From assembly GCA_029931535.1 (NCBI GenBank), contig JAQPZY010001419.1, positions 2,583,001-2,647,000 on the forward strand: a DNA stretch of 64,000 bases, given 5' to 3'. Both the position numbers and the translations under genes were made by a program. Every line of letters begins with the position of its first letter. Position 1 is the first letter of the stretch. Below are positions 22,370 through 34,555 of the stretch, piece after piece. Origin of the DNA: Margaritifera margaritifera. Taxonomy: Eukaryota > Mollusca > Bivalvia > Unionida > Margaritiferidae. The notes beneath the pieces are model-generated. The model worked only from the letters and a program-made list of their open reading frames with translations, searched no databases and had not been told where the DNA came from.

Positions 22370-23200
22370 ATGCTAGAACAAATAAATAGCATGTTCAGCA
22401 AAGAAAGAAACAAGTTGTCCAGCACTCCCAATCAAACAACTTATTACGCTACCAATAATCCCAGGCAATGTTGCTGCTGCCTTTTTAAATAGTTTGAGCA
22501 AATAATTGCAATATTAATTAAGTCATTTTTAATTTTGCAGAAGTATGAGGTGGAGTATTAACAACAGTTGGAAAAATAACCCTTTTCACAGCATTAGCTA
22601 TAGACACAGCACCTGTTGATATAATCATCGTTATTGTTGTAGCTATACCAGCTATTGTTACAGTATTTTATTTAAACAAATATTTCAGCCGTTCACCAAA
22701 TGGTATTTTTTCTTTAACTGCATCATTATTCCTTGTAAAATATTTTTCTAAAAGTTCTCTCTGTTTAAATGTCTAGTTAATTGCGCTCTTTAACTTTCAA
22801 CATTTTCCAATAGTTTTTGCAATTTAACCGTTTTGATTGCATCTGCTCCTTTTCTGATGTCTTTTTTTATGTCCGCAGTCTCTTTTCGACATACATTTCA
22901 ACATCAGCTTTCATATGTTGTACTTTCAAATTGACAAATTCTACAGCATTTACATAACCCCTTAGGTCTTTTTCCTCCTGATAGGTGAATATTTTTGCTC
23001 TGTTGGTGGAAGCTCTCCGCTTTGACTTTTCTGTAGGAATCGTCAATTGTGGTTTCAGTTTCTTTTACCCGTTCACTGTCTATTGTTCTTATCTCTGTTT
23101 CCTCGAGTACTTGTATTGGTTGTCTGATGTTAACTGTTGGTTTAAGAGATATTTCGGTTCAATCTCCTCCTCAATAAGTACTAGCACCTTGACTTGGAGC
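22370..23200 (-). pseudogene. Membrane-segment protein remnant, opposite strand
   Basis: Read from right to left: an acidic N-terminal region at about 23140-22990 contains 'PIQVLEETEIRTIDSERVK'. A charged, probably helical segment follows at about 22880-22800 ('ADIKKDIRKGADAIKTV'). Then come 'EKYFTRNNDAVKEKIPFGER' (about 22735-22685), a hydrophobic segment 'AGIATTITMIISTGAVSIAN' (about 22650-22590) and a glycine-rich hydrophobic segment 'LPGIIGSVISCLIGSAG' (about 22475-22425). This pattern of a charged region followed by two hydrophobic helices recurs in virus-like elements of invertebrates. Its function is unknown to me. Stops interrupt every part. Confidence 0.5.
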
Positions 23201-23415
23201 AAACTTTTCATAATGTAATATACTGTGTTCTGGAAAATTACTTGCAAGATTTGCAGTATCATCAGCTTGTATTTAATCTCATGCATCTATTACATCCTCA
23301 TCTTCATAGACAGGATTTTCAATAGGAATAATCATAATCATCACCATCCCTAGCCATTTACTTGTGTTAAAAAGTACATGTTCTTGAGTTCAGCCTTAAT
23401 ACTTTATATGATTAG

Positions 23416-24070
23416 TTGTATAACAACAGTAAAACATGTTTCGGTCTGTTACATAGCGAAGAAATGGAAAAGTTACAACTTAAACAAGAATTTGGATTTA
23501 TCAAAGACAAAAATAACAACAGCTCCATTTCTACAGAAATAGCTGAAAAAATGATTGGGAAAAAATTCATGAGAACAAAATATTTATCAATGCTAGAACT
23601 GCTAAAATTTCCAAATCATAGTCAGATGTTGTAATTTATACTGTGACATCATTGATCAGCAGATTTCTCCCGAACGACAACCTAGACAGTTTACAAAATG
23701 AACTAAAATATGACTACATGACATCAAATGGTATCAGCTACTTAACAGAATTTTGTTATTCATATTGGGATTACCTCTGTCTGCATTGACTGCTAGTTTG
23801 ATAACATTCGGACATATTAATTTAAAATGGCGTCAGAAAATAATTAATCTGAAAATATTGAAATTAATGCTTGATACTTCTAAATAAAATATGTACGTGT
23901 TGTATCTGTTGCTAATGTATTTGTACCTTTAGCCACAATTGTTACAGTAGCCGTCAATACATTAGTAGCTGCTTATTATGTAATCAAATCTTACAAGGAA
24001 CCTAAATTAGAGAAACAAATTATACAAAGGATAAAAATGAATGTTATTCAAAATCTCCTCAATGATTAAG
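23416..24070 (+). pseudogene. Second set of unidentified remnants with hydrophobic segments
   Basis: A clean frame at 23416-23634 ('MEKLQLKQEFGFIKDKNNNS') is followed by hydrophobic stretches, 'LLFILGLPLSALTASLITFG' (about 23750-23810) and 'VFVPLATIVTVAVNTLVAAY' (about 23915-23975), and a basic tail 'KSYKEPKLEKQIIQRIKMN'. These look like membrane helices with a cytoplasmic tail, in at least two frames. No family was identified. Confidence 0.35.
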
Positions 24071-24109
24071 TGAACCATATTAAATAATTCAACTTTTTAT
24101 GGGCTCTTC

Positions 24110-24480
24110 TATCTCTTCTTCAAAAGGTATTTACATTCTTTTATCTGTTTTCGCTTTCTAAGATTTTCTTTCCTATTCAGGATCAGATAAATCCAGCAAA
24201 GAACATGGAATAAAAATATCAATAGGAAGGTCGTATTCACTGACACCTTCAGGTTTAGTAAAGTTTAACCATCTCCGATAAAAAATAAATGGATGGAAAA
24301 CCTAACATTTTCAATGCGGTATCTAATTTGACATTGTCTTTAAAGATAAAATTCTCCTACTCGTATTATTAATTAACCTCACAGTTTCATAATTTTGGAA
24401 TCTTTGTCTTGTATTTTTTCATGTATTCATTTTGAAAGATTTGCAATAACGATTAGTCTTGTAATACTCAGATGTGTTTT
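24110..24480 (-). pseudogene. Unidentified - strand remnant of the virus-like cluster
   Basis: At about 24285-24180 the - strand reads 'FYRRWLNFTKPEGVSEYD' followed by 'LPIDIFIPCSLLDLSDPE'. Further up, 'ENFIFKDNVKLDTALKMLG' (about 24350-24300) reads in another frame. The sequence is protein-like, but I do not recognise it; a capsid protein is one possibility. Confidence 0.35.
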
Positions 24481-24829
24481 TCTATTCTCCACTCGTAGGA
24501 CATGCTTTGAAATCCCTAGTTTTAGAAAATGCAATATAACCTAAGCTGATCTTTGTATATGTTTGTGTCCAGGTTAGTGACCAACATAAGTAAGACAGGC
24601 TTGGTAAATCTGAACTTATAACTAATGCAATGGATTTCATAAAAAATGTATAAATATTTAGAAAATATATAAGGAACCTAAATATTGTAAAACACATTTT
24701 ACGTTGGATAAATGACAGAGTCAGTGTGAGCACAAATGCGATATCTCTAAGACGTCTTAGCGAGTTCTAACCGTTAATCATTAAGATAAAAATAGACGAG
24801 AAGGAAGTCGCACCACAATTAACACCGAT

Positions 24830-26555
24830 TTTAACCTAACTTAATAAACATATTGCCAATCTAGCAGATCCTGTACAAAAAATTGATGCAGCTAATAGCC
24901 GGTTTGTACACAGACGTGCTAATAATCAAATAAGTACGACTCTGGAGAATAACAATTGAATGATATAAAGTCGTGGAGGGAATAAGTTGACAAATAGCTT
25001 ATCAGCTATTGATCAGGGTGATATTGAAAGAGCTAACAAAATCTCAGAGCCTTAACAAGAGATTGACGAGAACATGAAAAGATTTTATATGCACAGGAAT
25101 TGTTCAAACAGAGATTCAATACTTTATTTACTGCTATTTCAGAAAAAGCAGATGATTTACCTAATGTTCGGTAATATATACAACCGAAAGAGCAGAGGGT
25201 TAATGTTGATATAGATGCTTTAGAAAGTGATATGGAAAAAAAAACATTCGCTGAAAGACTATTATACTCTCCAGGCTGAAATGGAACGATCATAGAAAGA
25301 CTTGAATAAAGAAATCAAATAAAACAATCAAGAGATCAAAAAAGTTATTAAATTATTTTAGTACAAAAAGAACTGACTTGAACAATAAGATAATTGCTAA
25401 CACTAATACCATATCTGAGCTGCAGAATACCAACGATTTAACCGAAATAACGAAACAGAATTGGGGACAAAAAGTAACTGAAAGCACGATAAGATCTATG
25501 AAATAAATTTATGATTTATCTATTACAGACTTGAATTATAAAATCAAAAGGATAAAAGATGTTACATTCACTGAACTTTAAAAGATGCATGTTGAGGCTG
25601 AGCAATCTAAAATCGTTTTTGTAGGTAATGGTTCTTTCTTCAGCAGAAAAATGGCGCTGTTCCTATGGGGCAAGGTTACTGTAGAGCGAGAACAGCGTGT
25701 GCATAATACAGTTTGTTACAGCTCTTCCACCGAATTTTATATTTAATGCAACACTGGCAAAAGCCTCTGAGGTGGTAATAAGGATTACCAATTCGAAAAC
25801 GTTTCACAGAGTACGATACGATTACTTCGGAATCAATTGCGCTAGGTAAATGACAGGTACATAAGTGGTATTGCATTGCTTTCTTTTATGACTACACCAC
25901 TAAGGATAAAATTATCGACATACCGGCCAAAAGAACTTTAACGAACCTCAAATTTGATGCTCTCAGAATGAGCGTAAAGGTTGTTTTGGTATTGTGCACA
26001 AAGAACGAAGAAAGTGATCCAGAAAAGCTTAATAACTCAGCAACAGAACAAATCCTAGTGACTGTTGAATGTCTGCCAAATATGGTTTATTCAGTGGCGG
26101 CGCAAGGAGTGGGGGTGGGGTGGGGGGGGGGTGCAATTTCCACCGGGCGCCAGGCGATAGGGGGCGCCGTATGGATGATTTTTTTTGCAGCTGAAATTTT
26201 CACCTCACTGTTGAATGTCTGCCAAATATGGGTTATTCGGTGGCTACGCGAGGGGGGGGGGGCGGTCGTCTGGAGGGGGGCAACGGGGACAATTCTTCAC
26301 AAAACTTATTTTTTTATGGGGAGGGGGAGATGGAGGTTGGCAACTGATATAAAAACTGTTCTTTGTGGCAAAGTAGGGACTCCAATAATGAACATTGCCC
26401 CCAGGCGCCTCGGTAGGGGCGCCACTAAAGAACATTGCCCCGGGCGCCTTGAAACCTCGTGCCGCCACTGGGTTTATTCCCAGGGTTTCCAATTGGTGCA
26501 ACAGTTGGAAGAAGCCACAAAGTATTTCACTGATAAACAAAAGAAAATCAAATAG
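24830..26555 (+). pseudogene. Coiled-coil, fibre-like structural protein remnant of the Polinton-like element
   Basis: A long stretch of + strand coding, rich in polar heptad-like residues, shifts frames repeatedly. Segments include 'HIANLADPVQKIDAANSRF' (about 24850-24905), 'LFTAISEKADDLPNVR' and 'VNVDIDALESDMEKKT' (about 25120-25240), and 'NKEIK' and 'NNQEIKKVIKLF' (to about 25360). The C-terminal part is better preserved: 'TEYDTITSESIALGK' (about 25810-25850), then the frame from 25968 starting 'MSVKVVLVLCTKNEESDP'. This frame runs through an inserted hAT-type element (26092-26478) without a stop and ends at 26555 with 'EEATKYFTDKQKKIK'. A coiled-coil trunk with a compact C-terminal head suggests a capsid appendage. 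This is inference. Confidence 0.45.
26092..26470 (+). mobile_element. hAT-type MITE inside the coiled-coil gene
   Basis: Termini are CAGTGGCGGC at 26092 and GCCGCCACTG ending at 26470. The direct repeat GGTTTATT flanks both sides (26084-26091 and 26471-26478). This is a perfect 8-bp duplication, as hAT transposases make. The element is far more GC-rich than its surroundings and has no transposase. Element plus one duplication is 387 bases, a multiple of three, so the host frame stays open through it. Internal copies of the flanking sequence and of both ends point to later local duplication. Confidence 0.88.
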
Positions 26556-26559
26556 AATT

Positions 26560-27190
26560 CAGTAACATAACTATTTACAATTTGTACAATGATCACCATT
26601 GCATATGGCTGGATTTGAGAAGTAAACATTATAATAGATTACATAGTAGTGGTCGTAGAGTAGCAAATGTACAAATGTAGCTTCATAAAATTATAATCTG
26701 TGGAGTGACTGCTTCTAGAAAGACTATAGTTTCACTAAATCGGATTGAGAATGAATACATAGACTTTTTTCAATTACATTGTTATTATCTGTCCAACTTT
26801 TCTGTTCAGCAAGACTTACGATAGAAAGTGATTATTTAAAGGTGAAAATGTGATAGTGATAAATCCTGTGAATAAATTGAATAAGTGGTAAGAGTTACTG
26901 GTTACACATTGTTTATGATTGATGACTGTAGCAATCTTGACGATGTACAAAAGAAAGCAACTAAACCTAAGGAAACTATTTTTAGTGGTAGATATTTTGA
27001 AATATCAGTATGGGTGATCGTGCAAAAGTAAAAATCCGTAATCAAAGATTTCAGAAAGAACAAATGGTTTTTTTTTTTTGGTTTTTTACACCAATGACAG
27101 AAAAGCAATGTTAATCATGACGAAAAGAAAGGAGATATTTGGATACGTTTGAAACAAGAAAATAAACAAACTTTTAATTAGACTTGAAAA
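26560..27190 (+). pseudogene. Polinton-type FtsK/HerA-like packaging ATPase remnant
   Basis: Such ATPases pump DNA into capsids of Polinton-related viruses. Upstream lies 'NITIYNLYNDHHCIWLDL' (about 26566-26620). A Walker A-like loop 'GVTASRKT' is at 26702-26725; the usual glycine before the Lys-Thr is arginine here, so ATP binding would be lost. A Walker B-like 'LFMIDDCSNLDDVQKK' lies at about 26908-26955 in another frame. 'GRYFEISVWVIVQK' then a stop and 'KSVIKDFRKN' (about 26985-27065) match the sensor region. A frameshift lies between the two Walker motifs. It converges with the - strand polymerase remnant to its right. Confidence 0.7.
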
Positions 27191-27199
27191 TCCTTTTCA

Positions 27200-27430
27200 T
27201 TACAAAGTACTGACGTGATCGTTATGTAATGTGTTTACGCTATTACCTGCCAACACCACCAACCCACCCCCCCAAAAAGTTTCCAATGTTACGTGGGCAA
27301 TGCTACTTTCCTAATTTGTATCCTATACTTCTTGTGAGGGTGTGACCACAGTAAATTCATATCTTCATACTTTTCCTCTTGATTGAATAAACAATCTTTG
27401 AACATTTCGAATTTTTACTTTTGTTGTTGT
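27200..27430. other. Short gap between convergent virus-like genes, with a (TTG)n tract
   Basis: A C-rich 'cccaccccccc' patch at 27264-27274 and (TTG)n at about 27419-27450 separate the ATPase and polymerase remnants. Confidence 0.6.
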
Positions 27431-28170
27431 TGTTGTTGTTGTTGTTGTTGATGATCATACGGTTTTTTCTTCCTTTGCAAACTTTTCTTTCGTCTTTGTC
27501 CGTCTAAAGCACAAAACTTTCTAATAGGAACGCAGTCCAACTCATCCTTAAAAAGTCCAGGAACTTTCTTATTCATTTATGGGATATCAAACGCGTTGTC
27601 CTTTGTACTGTCATTACTGTCATGGAGCTTAATGTCATCCTTCATGTCACTAGATAAGTTTTTCAAATTAAATGTATAAATGCAATGAATCTGTATCAGC
27701 CATGGGAAGTCTTATTCTATTACCGTATTTGTTTTTCAACTTCTTTTGGTTAAATTCATACATCAGCCATTTGGATAACTCTAACACTGTAAATCCACTG
27801 TACAATGGTTTAATTAATTTGATGCTCTTGTTTCTTTTCTTTTTTTTTTTTAAATTAAACCAGTACTACTTAATCGTCAATAATTGTTCTTCAAAGCTAA
27901 GGATATATCGTTCTGACATTTGAAAAAAATTATTTTCATATGTGCACAATTTACTGCTGTTCTTTTCCTGAGATTTTTAGGCTTTGTTTTACCGAATATA
28001 TTATTTTTTTATAAAAATCCATCTCAAATTCTTTTTTTTTTTTTTTCCTTAAACTTTTATTATGCTCGATGTATGATTTCAACCATGGATGTTGATCGAA
28101 CAAGATAACTATATGTATCTTTTTATTGGTTTTAAAACCAATGGAACGTAAAGCTTCAGATTTATATAGT
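27430..28170 (-). pseudogene. Second Polinton-type DNA polymerase B remnant, palm region with a DTDS motif
   Basis: Read on the - strand, 'FDQHPWLKSYIEHNKSLRK' (about 28110-28040) is followed by 'NIFGKTKPKNLRKRTAVN' (about 28010-27950, shifted frame), 'FTVLELSKWLMYEFNQKKL' (about 27785-27735) and 'LPMADTDSLHLYI' (about 27712-27674). DTDS is the family B catalytic metal-binding motif, at 27687-27698. Then come 'KDNAFDIP', a stop, and 'MNKKVPGLFKDELDCVPIRK' (to about 27520). An A-rich slippage tract near 28040-28025 and several stops show decay. It differs from the polymerase at 8-10 kb (for example KVPGLFKDEL), so it derives from another element or lineage. Confidence 0.75.
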
Positions 28171-28620
28171 GAACAACATATTTAATTTTGTTTTTTTAAT
28201 GTTTTAACATTTTTTGATTTGTTGGCCTTGTATCCTTGTAATTATTTATAAACTTCTTTTTTAGCTCTGAAAAATCATTCAAATGGAAATTTAAAAAAAT
28301 TTGAGCTAATAAATAGCCCCTTAAAATGATCGTGATGTTTTGGATCACTAAGTTGACTTCCAATGTGTATCACTTTAATCAGGTTCTACAAACAGATTTT
28401 CTTTTATCCATTAATTTTGTTATCAGTTGCCCATCTAAAGGCTTTTACTGACCATTATTGGTGTATGGCCCATTCGTAAAAATTGCTGTGATCAAGCTAC
28501 ATAATGAACGACTTTTACATTTCGTAGTCACCTTTATTTTGTAATTTACCATAATTGTCCTATTATTCGTGATTTGCTTCAGATAACTATTTACTATCAT
28601 GCTACTTCCACCTCTTGTTC
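28171..28620 (-). other. Unassigned stretch next to the polymerase remnant
   Basis: In one - strand frame it reads 'WSVKAFRWATDNKING' (about 28450-28400) and 'HIGSQLSDPKHHDHFKGLF' (about 28370-28315), which is weakly protein-like and may be more of the same element. No firm identification. Confidence 0.3.
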
Positions 28621-28935
28621 AACTCTCATTCTGGAAGAACATGGTCATGTCTATCAACTCTCATCCTGCAAGAGCATGGTCATGTCTATCAACTCTCATC
28701 CTGCAAGAACATGGTCATGTCTATCAACTCTCATCCTGCAAAAACATGGCAATGTCTATCAACTCTCATCCTGCAAGAGCATGGTCATGTCTATCAACTC
28801 TCATCCTGCAAGAGCATGGTCATGTCTATCAACTCTCATCCTGCAAGAACATGGCAATGTCTATCAACTCTCATCCTGCAAAAACATGGTCATGTCTATC
28901 AACTCTCATCCTGCAAGAGCATGGCCATCTCTACC
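28621..28935 (+). repeat. Nine-copy 35-bp minisatellite
   Basis: Nine consecutive 35-base units with no length variation begin at 28621, 28656, 28691, 28726, 28761, 28796, 28831, 28866 and 28901. The consensus begins 'aactctcatcctgcaagagc' and continues 'atggtcatgtctatc'. Copies differ at a few positions (gagc/gaac/aaac; tcatg/caatg). Because 35 is not a multiple of three and the unit has no stop in any frame, all three + strand frames are open and read the same 35-residue cycle. That explains three overlapping frames of 122-135 codons here. Confidence 0.97.
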
Positions 28936-28939
28936 AAAC

Positions 28940-30296
<1,357 letters not shown>

Positions 30297-30619
30297 ATTG
30301 CACCTCCGGACAAGCCTTGTTGCAGAGCAACAACGTCGCTGTGCTTTGTACAAGTGAAGTTGACACTGCTCTGCGGCAACGTCATGCCTACAAATGTTTT
30401 AGTGTCTCTGTAAAGTTTTCAAATCTGTATACAGTTGTTCCATAGATTGTCCACTGAATTTAAAGATGTCTGTACAACCCTGATTGTTCATCTATTATTT
30501 ATTTTCCTTCTTTCATGAACCGATCAACTATAAAATCCTTGCTGGATAACATGTATTTCTCGTCGTTGCCCGGTATGAGTTTTTACCTCATCATCTGGAT
30601 TGGTTTTTTTTACAAGTAT

Positions 30620-31487
30620 CTTCATGAAAGATGAAAAGCTCTTAAAGTTTAACCCAGAAAAAACAATGGCTATGTTTTTTTACGAACAAGAAAATAACAG
30701 ATATTCCTGAACTTGTCTTTGAAAACACTGATCTTCTATATGTGGGTTCCCATTGCCATCTTGGATTACTACTTTCATCAAGTATGAAATGGACTTGTCA
30801 CATTGATGGTATTTTAAAAACAGCATCATCCCAAATAGCCATTCTTAGAAAACTAAAATACAAACTTAGTAAGCAAATTTTATCAAAACTGTATATAACC
30901 TATATCAGGCCAATCTTGGAATATGCCAGTATAGTCTGGGATGGATGTTCGTTTATCGATTCAGAAAAAATTGAAAACATACAGCTTGAAGCGGCAAGAA
31001 TAGTTACAGGACTTCCAAAATACACTAGTAGGAAATCTCTCTATTTTGAAACAGGGTGGGAAAGTCTGGAGTCTAGACGAAAGAGACAAAAGTTATTAAC
31101 GCTTTACAATATTACAATGAGGCAAACGCCGGACTGTCTGTTTGAATTACTACCACCGCCTGTGTCCGAACAAAGAAATTATAACCTCCGACGTCCAAAT
31201 AATATAGCCTTTTGTAATTTCAGGCTAAATTTATCCAAATCATCTTTTATACCCTCAACAGTGGCCTTGTGGAACAATCTTGAACAGGATACACAATGTA
31301 GCATGTCTTACAGTGCTTTGAAAAAGAGTTTATGCCCAATTATCAAAGCCAACAATATGCCTAGTTTTAAACATCGAGCCCTAAACATTATCCGTACTAG
31401 ATTGCGACACAATGTAAGCTCGTTAAAAGCTAGACTTTACCGCACGCACTGTCCCAAGTATAGTCAGCAACGAACTGAGTTGTGCCA

Positions 31488-31554
<67 letters not shown>

Positions 31555-31712
31555 ATTCTTCATTATTAGTCACTGTTGTCATGTTGATATATGTTGTAAT
31601 ACTTGTATCATGTAGGGAGAGGAGCTAATTTAAGTTGTTATAAATTGTGCCCAATCCCATTGTGTCATGTTTTGACAATAAATTATGTTTAAACCAAACC
31701 AAACCAAACCAT
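30620..31712 (+). pseudogene. 5'-truncated CR1/jockey-like LINE: reverse transcriptase C-terminal part and 3' tail
   Basis: Coding begins near 30640 with 'LKFNPEKTMAMFF', shifts frame at a T run near 30680, and continues as one frame to 31569. Landmarks are 'HLGLLLSSSMKWTCHID', 'ILSKLYITYIRPILEYASIV', 'IENIQLEAARIVTGL', 'YETGWESLESRRKRQKL'-like residues and 'STVALWNNLEQDTQC'. This is the region after the YxDD motif in CR1/jockey-type LINEs. After 'ARLYRTH' the usual Cys-rich segment is missing and the sequence resumes at 'CPKYSQQRTELCH', followed by a (CT)n tract (31492-31548). The 3' end has 'aataaattatg' and an (AAACC)n tail to about 31711, directly abutting polymerase sequence. Confidence 0.85.
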
Positions 31713-31726
31713 GAAAGATGGATGTT

Positions 31727-31950
31727 TTAATCGGACAAACTACAAATGAACAATGGTATGTAGTTTGGATTTGTAAAATAGTTAATACTACACTTGTTGT
31801 GTGTTTGACCTTTGTATTTTCCAGTTAAGTGGTCGTGGCAACGAACATTGTTTTCAGTTATTTCTTTATTGCAAATTGTGACAGATGATACTGGAGTTAA
31901 AATAATTAAATCTTCCTCTGTGAACACCATAGGTCTCGCATTTTTTCGGA
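31727..31950 (-). pseudogene. Polinton-type DNA polymerase N-terminal fragment (Cys/His segment)
   Basis: The - strand frame 31930-31727 reads 'ITENNVRCHDHLTGKYKGQ' and 'HNKCSINYFTNPNYIPLF', the conserved Cys/His segment near the exonuclease region of Polinton-type polymerases. Immediately upstream, about 31975-31930, 'SMGELSPKKCETYG' may be contiguous after a frameshift. It has the same orientation as the polymerase remnant at 27430-28170. It may be that gene's N-terminal part, separated by the LINE inserted up to 31712 and by other insertions. Confidence 0.65.
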
Positions 31951-31959
31951 CTTAATTCT

Positions 31960-34550
31960 CCCATAGACTCGTTTTAAAATTTACTTATCGCATCGTAAAA
32001 TACTTTCATATGTACCTCTGTAAATTATTGATTTATATCTCGTGTTGGCTGATTTGAGGTACAAATAAAGCTCCGATGGAACGTATTTAGCTGTTTATAT
32101 TGTTCAGGATTGTACCGTGGCGGACCATTTGTATCCGTTTGCTGCAGTAACACTTCATGGACACTCTTATACTATGATACTTTCGAAATCGCAATACATA
32201 CTACACTGAACCTTTAATTGATGCAGCTGGGTTTGAAAATTTACAAGTGAACCTTTTTCAGGCATTATATTTATCGAGTTTTCTACGTGGAAACAGTCTT
32301 TTGGGTTCTAATTATTTAGATGGTGTATTAAAAAAAAACATTTTTTTCCAAAAGTAGTTTTTAAATTCTATGTCTGTTTACCGGTGATTACAACAATTTT
32401 GACAAATCTTTTATTCCAACATAATAATATCTTTCATCTCTGTAGGAGAGGTGCACCAATCACCCTTTATTCTCAACTTGAACTACGTCCTGGGTTGGTC
32501 TATTCAACAGTTTAATATTTAAGTTTAACTGAACTTTCATAAGTCAAATTGTCATTTTGTTCTGCTAATGATCTTCAGAGATTGTTCAATCTCAATAGAA
32601 AAAATCATACAAATCGATTGTTACCGCCATAAATTCTATACCCATTTAAATTTATTGTTATGTATGACGTATACATACTTTTCTTTATGATTATAAATTG
32701 TATGATTATTTGAAAATACATACCTAACTTTTGTCCATGCTTGTAAGTTTTGACATGTCAGGTAGGCTAATACTTTTTCATTAGAATTACTCATATTCTG
32801 ATGTGACATAGGTCATGTAGGTATGTGTATTTATATACAGATTTTGGTAAACAAATCATTCCTGTTCTAGAATTCCGGTTCTAAAGATCAGTCTGTAAGG
32901 AATCTTTCTTTTTTCTTTTTTTTAGTAATTACAGTTGTGTTGTTGAAATCAGATATAATTTGAGAGGAATTATGTGTTTACAATATTCAGTGGAAATACT
33001 AAAGTGCTCATTCACTTCTGGATTAATACATCATTTTGGGATTTATGCAAATTCATTAAAATATATTCTGGATTACATCTTTGAGGTACATCAGGATATT
33101 CAAGGTTATTAGAATTCATTCAGAACATTCTTTAATTTTGGATTTGTAACTAGGACATTTAGGATTATTTGGAATTTAATTCACAAATTATAAGTCTTTC
33201 GAATTTCAACTTTAATTGTCTGGAAATATATTGCTTGTTGATTGTACTTGATTATATTGGTTTCACTTTCTTTCTGTTACATATTTTTAAGACCTAGAGT
33301 CATAACATATTAAATTAATCTCCAAATCTCTTCATTATGATTTTGTTTAAATTTTGCTTATTCATACATCTCTATTCTTTTCTAGTTGAAGACATATTAC
33401 TGTTTTGGAATCGGATGATCAAATATGAAAGTCTTCATTTTGATTTATTTATATATAAAAACCCCACTAAAAATAATAATATATAGTTCATTAGTTTTTA
33501 TTTAAGTAAGAAAAATTTCAATATTTGCATGTGTACTTTAATATTTAACCTTTGACAGTTATCATAAATTGCAGCAAAAGCCCATCTGCACTCTCTGGTC
33601 TGCCAATCCCTTAGGGCAGCCATCTCTGGAAAATTGGGTGTACCTGGTCACCCCCTGGGACAGGATTGATAACTCTTTCTCAAAGCGAATTTGGACGGTT
33701 GTTGCAGCAGTTTTCTCATGTCAGATCAGACAGGATGTTGCTGAATCACTTCAATTACATGGTATGAAAAACTGTTCCCTAGAGATTAAAGGTGCATAAC
33801 AGTTGTATTTAAACAAATCAAGTCCCTTGGCACCAAGTATATCGACTTAAATCAAATCCTATTTCATATATATAAACTAGTTTAGTTGGGCTGAGCCCGC
33901 TTTAAAGCATTGTGCTTACAAGGCTTTTGATCATTTCTATTTCTCAACGGCAACCTATACAAAGCAGCTGGTTTCATTACTGCCTTACATACAATGAAAC
34001 TATTGTATCAAATCACTGGACATGTGAAAACACGGGTGCTTAATTATTAAATATCCGAATTTCATTAAATACTGTTTTTGTCAGGGTTAATTGTTCAATT
34101 GCATGATGTTCATTTAAATAAAAATTTTGTCAAATATCTTTAAAAGCATTGGAGCCCCTTTTGAGATACTTGTACAAAATGTAGATACAAGTGAAAACAC
34201 TTTTTGAAAAAAAAAAAAACAGAAAAATAGCCCGAAAAACTGCTGTGCCAAAATTATCGTTTACATACTACTACTAACAAAGAAAGTAACAGTAACACTT
34301 AATCACATAACCAAGATGCTAAGATTTATCTCCCTTGATCATTATTTTGGTTTTGCAACCAAGTTAATTTTTATTTTGATCTTCAATAATTTCATAGGTC
34401 CAGAAATAACACAAAATTATAAGTGGCTCAGCACCATTACTGGTCCAGAAAATGTTTTTGTATACGGATAAATTGCAAAAATGACTACGACAGCACTAAT
34501 GTATACTAAGGTCCATGATATTTTTATTTGTAAAAAAATATTTTCAGAAA
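31960..34550. other. Long AT-rich stretch without a recognised gene
   Basis: Mostly AT-rich, with T and A homopolymers (for example 32911-32924 and 34206-34220). A slightly GC-richer frame at 33569-33799 starts 'MQQKPICTLWSANPLGQPS' right after a 'taaattgcag' acceptor-like stretch. It has no recognisable family and was not called as a gene. Confidence 0.45.
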
Positions 34551-34555
34551 ATAAT

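Noticed and set aside
28621..28935. CRISPR-like array
   Set aside because: Units are contiguous, with no variable spacers between conserved repeats, and this is a eukaryotic genome.
33569..33799. 76-codon frame after an acceptor-like 'taaattgcag'
   Set aside because: Composition is slightly protein-like, but there is no recognisable family, donor site or neighbouring exon, so it is only mentioned as part of an unassigned stretch.
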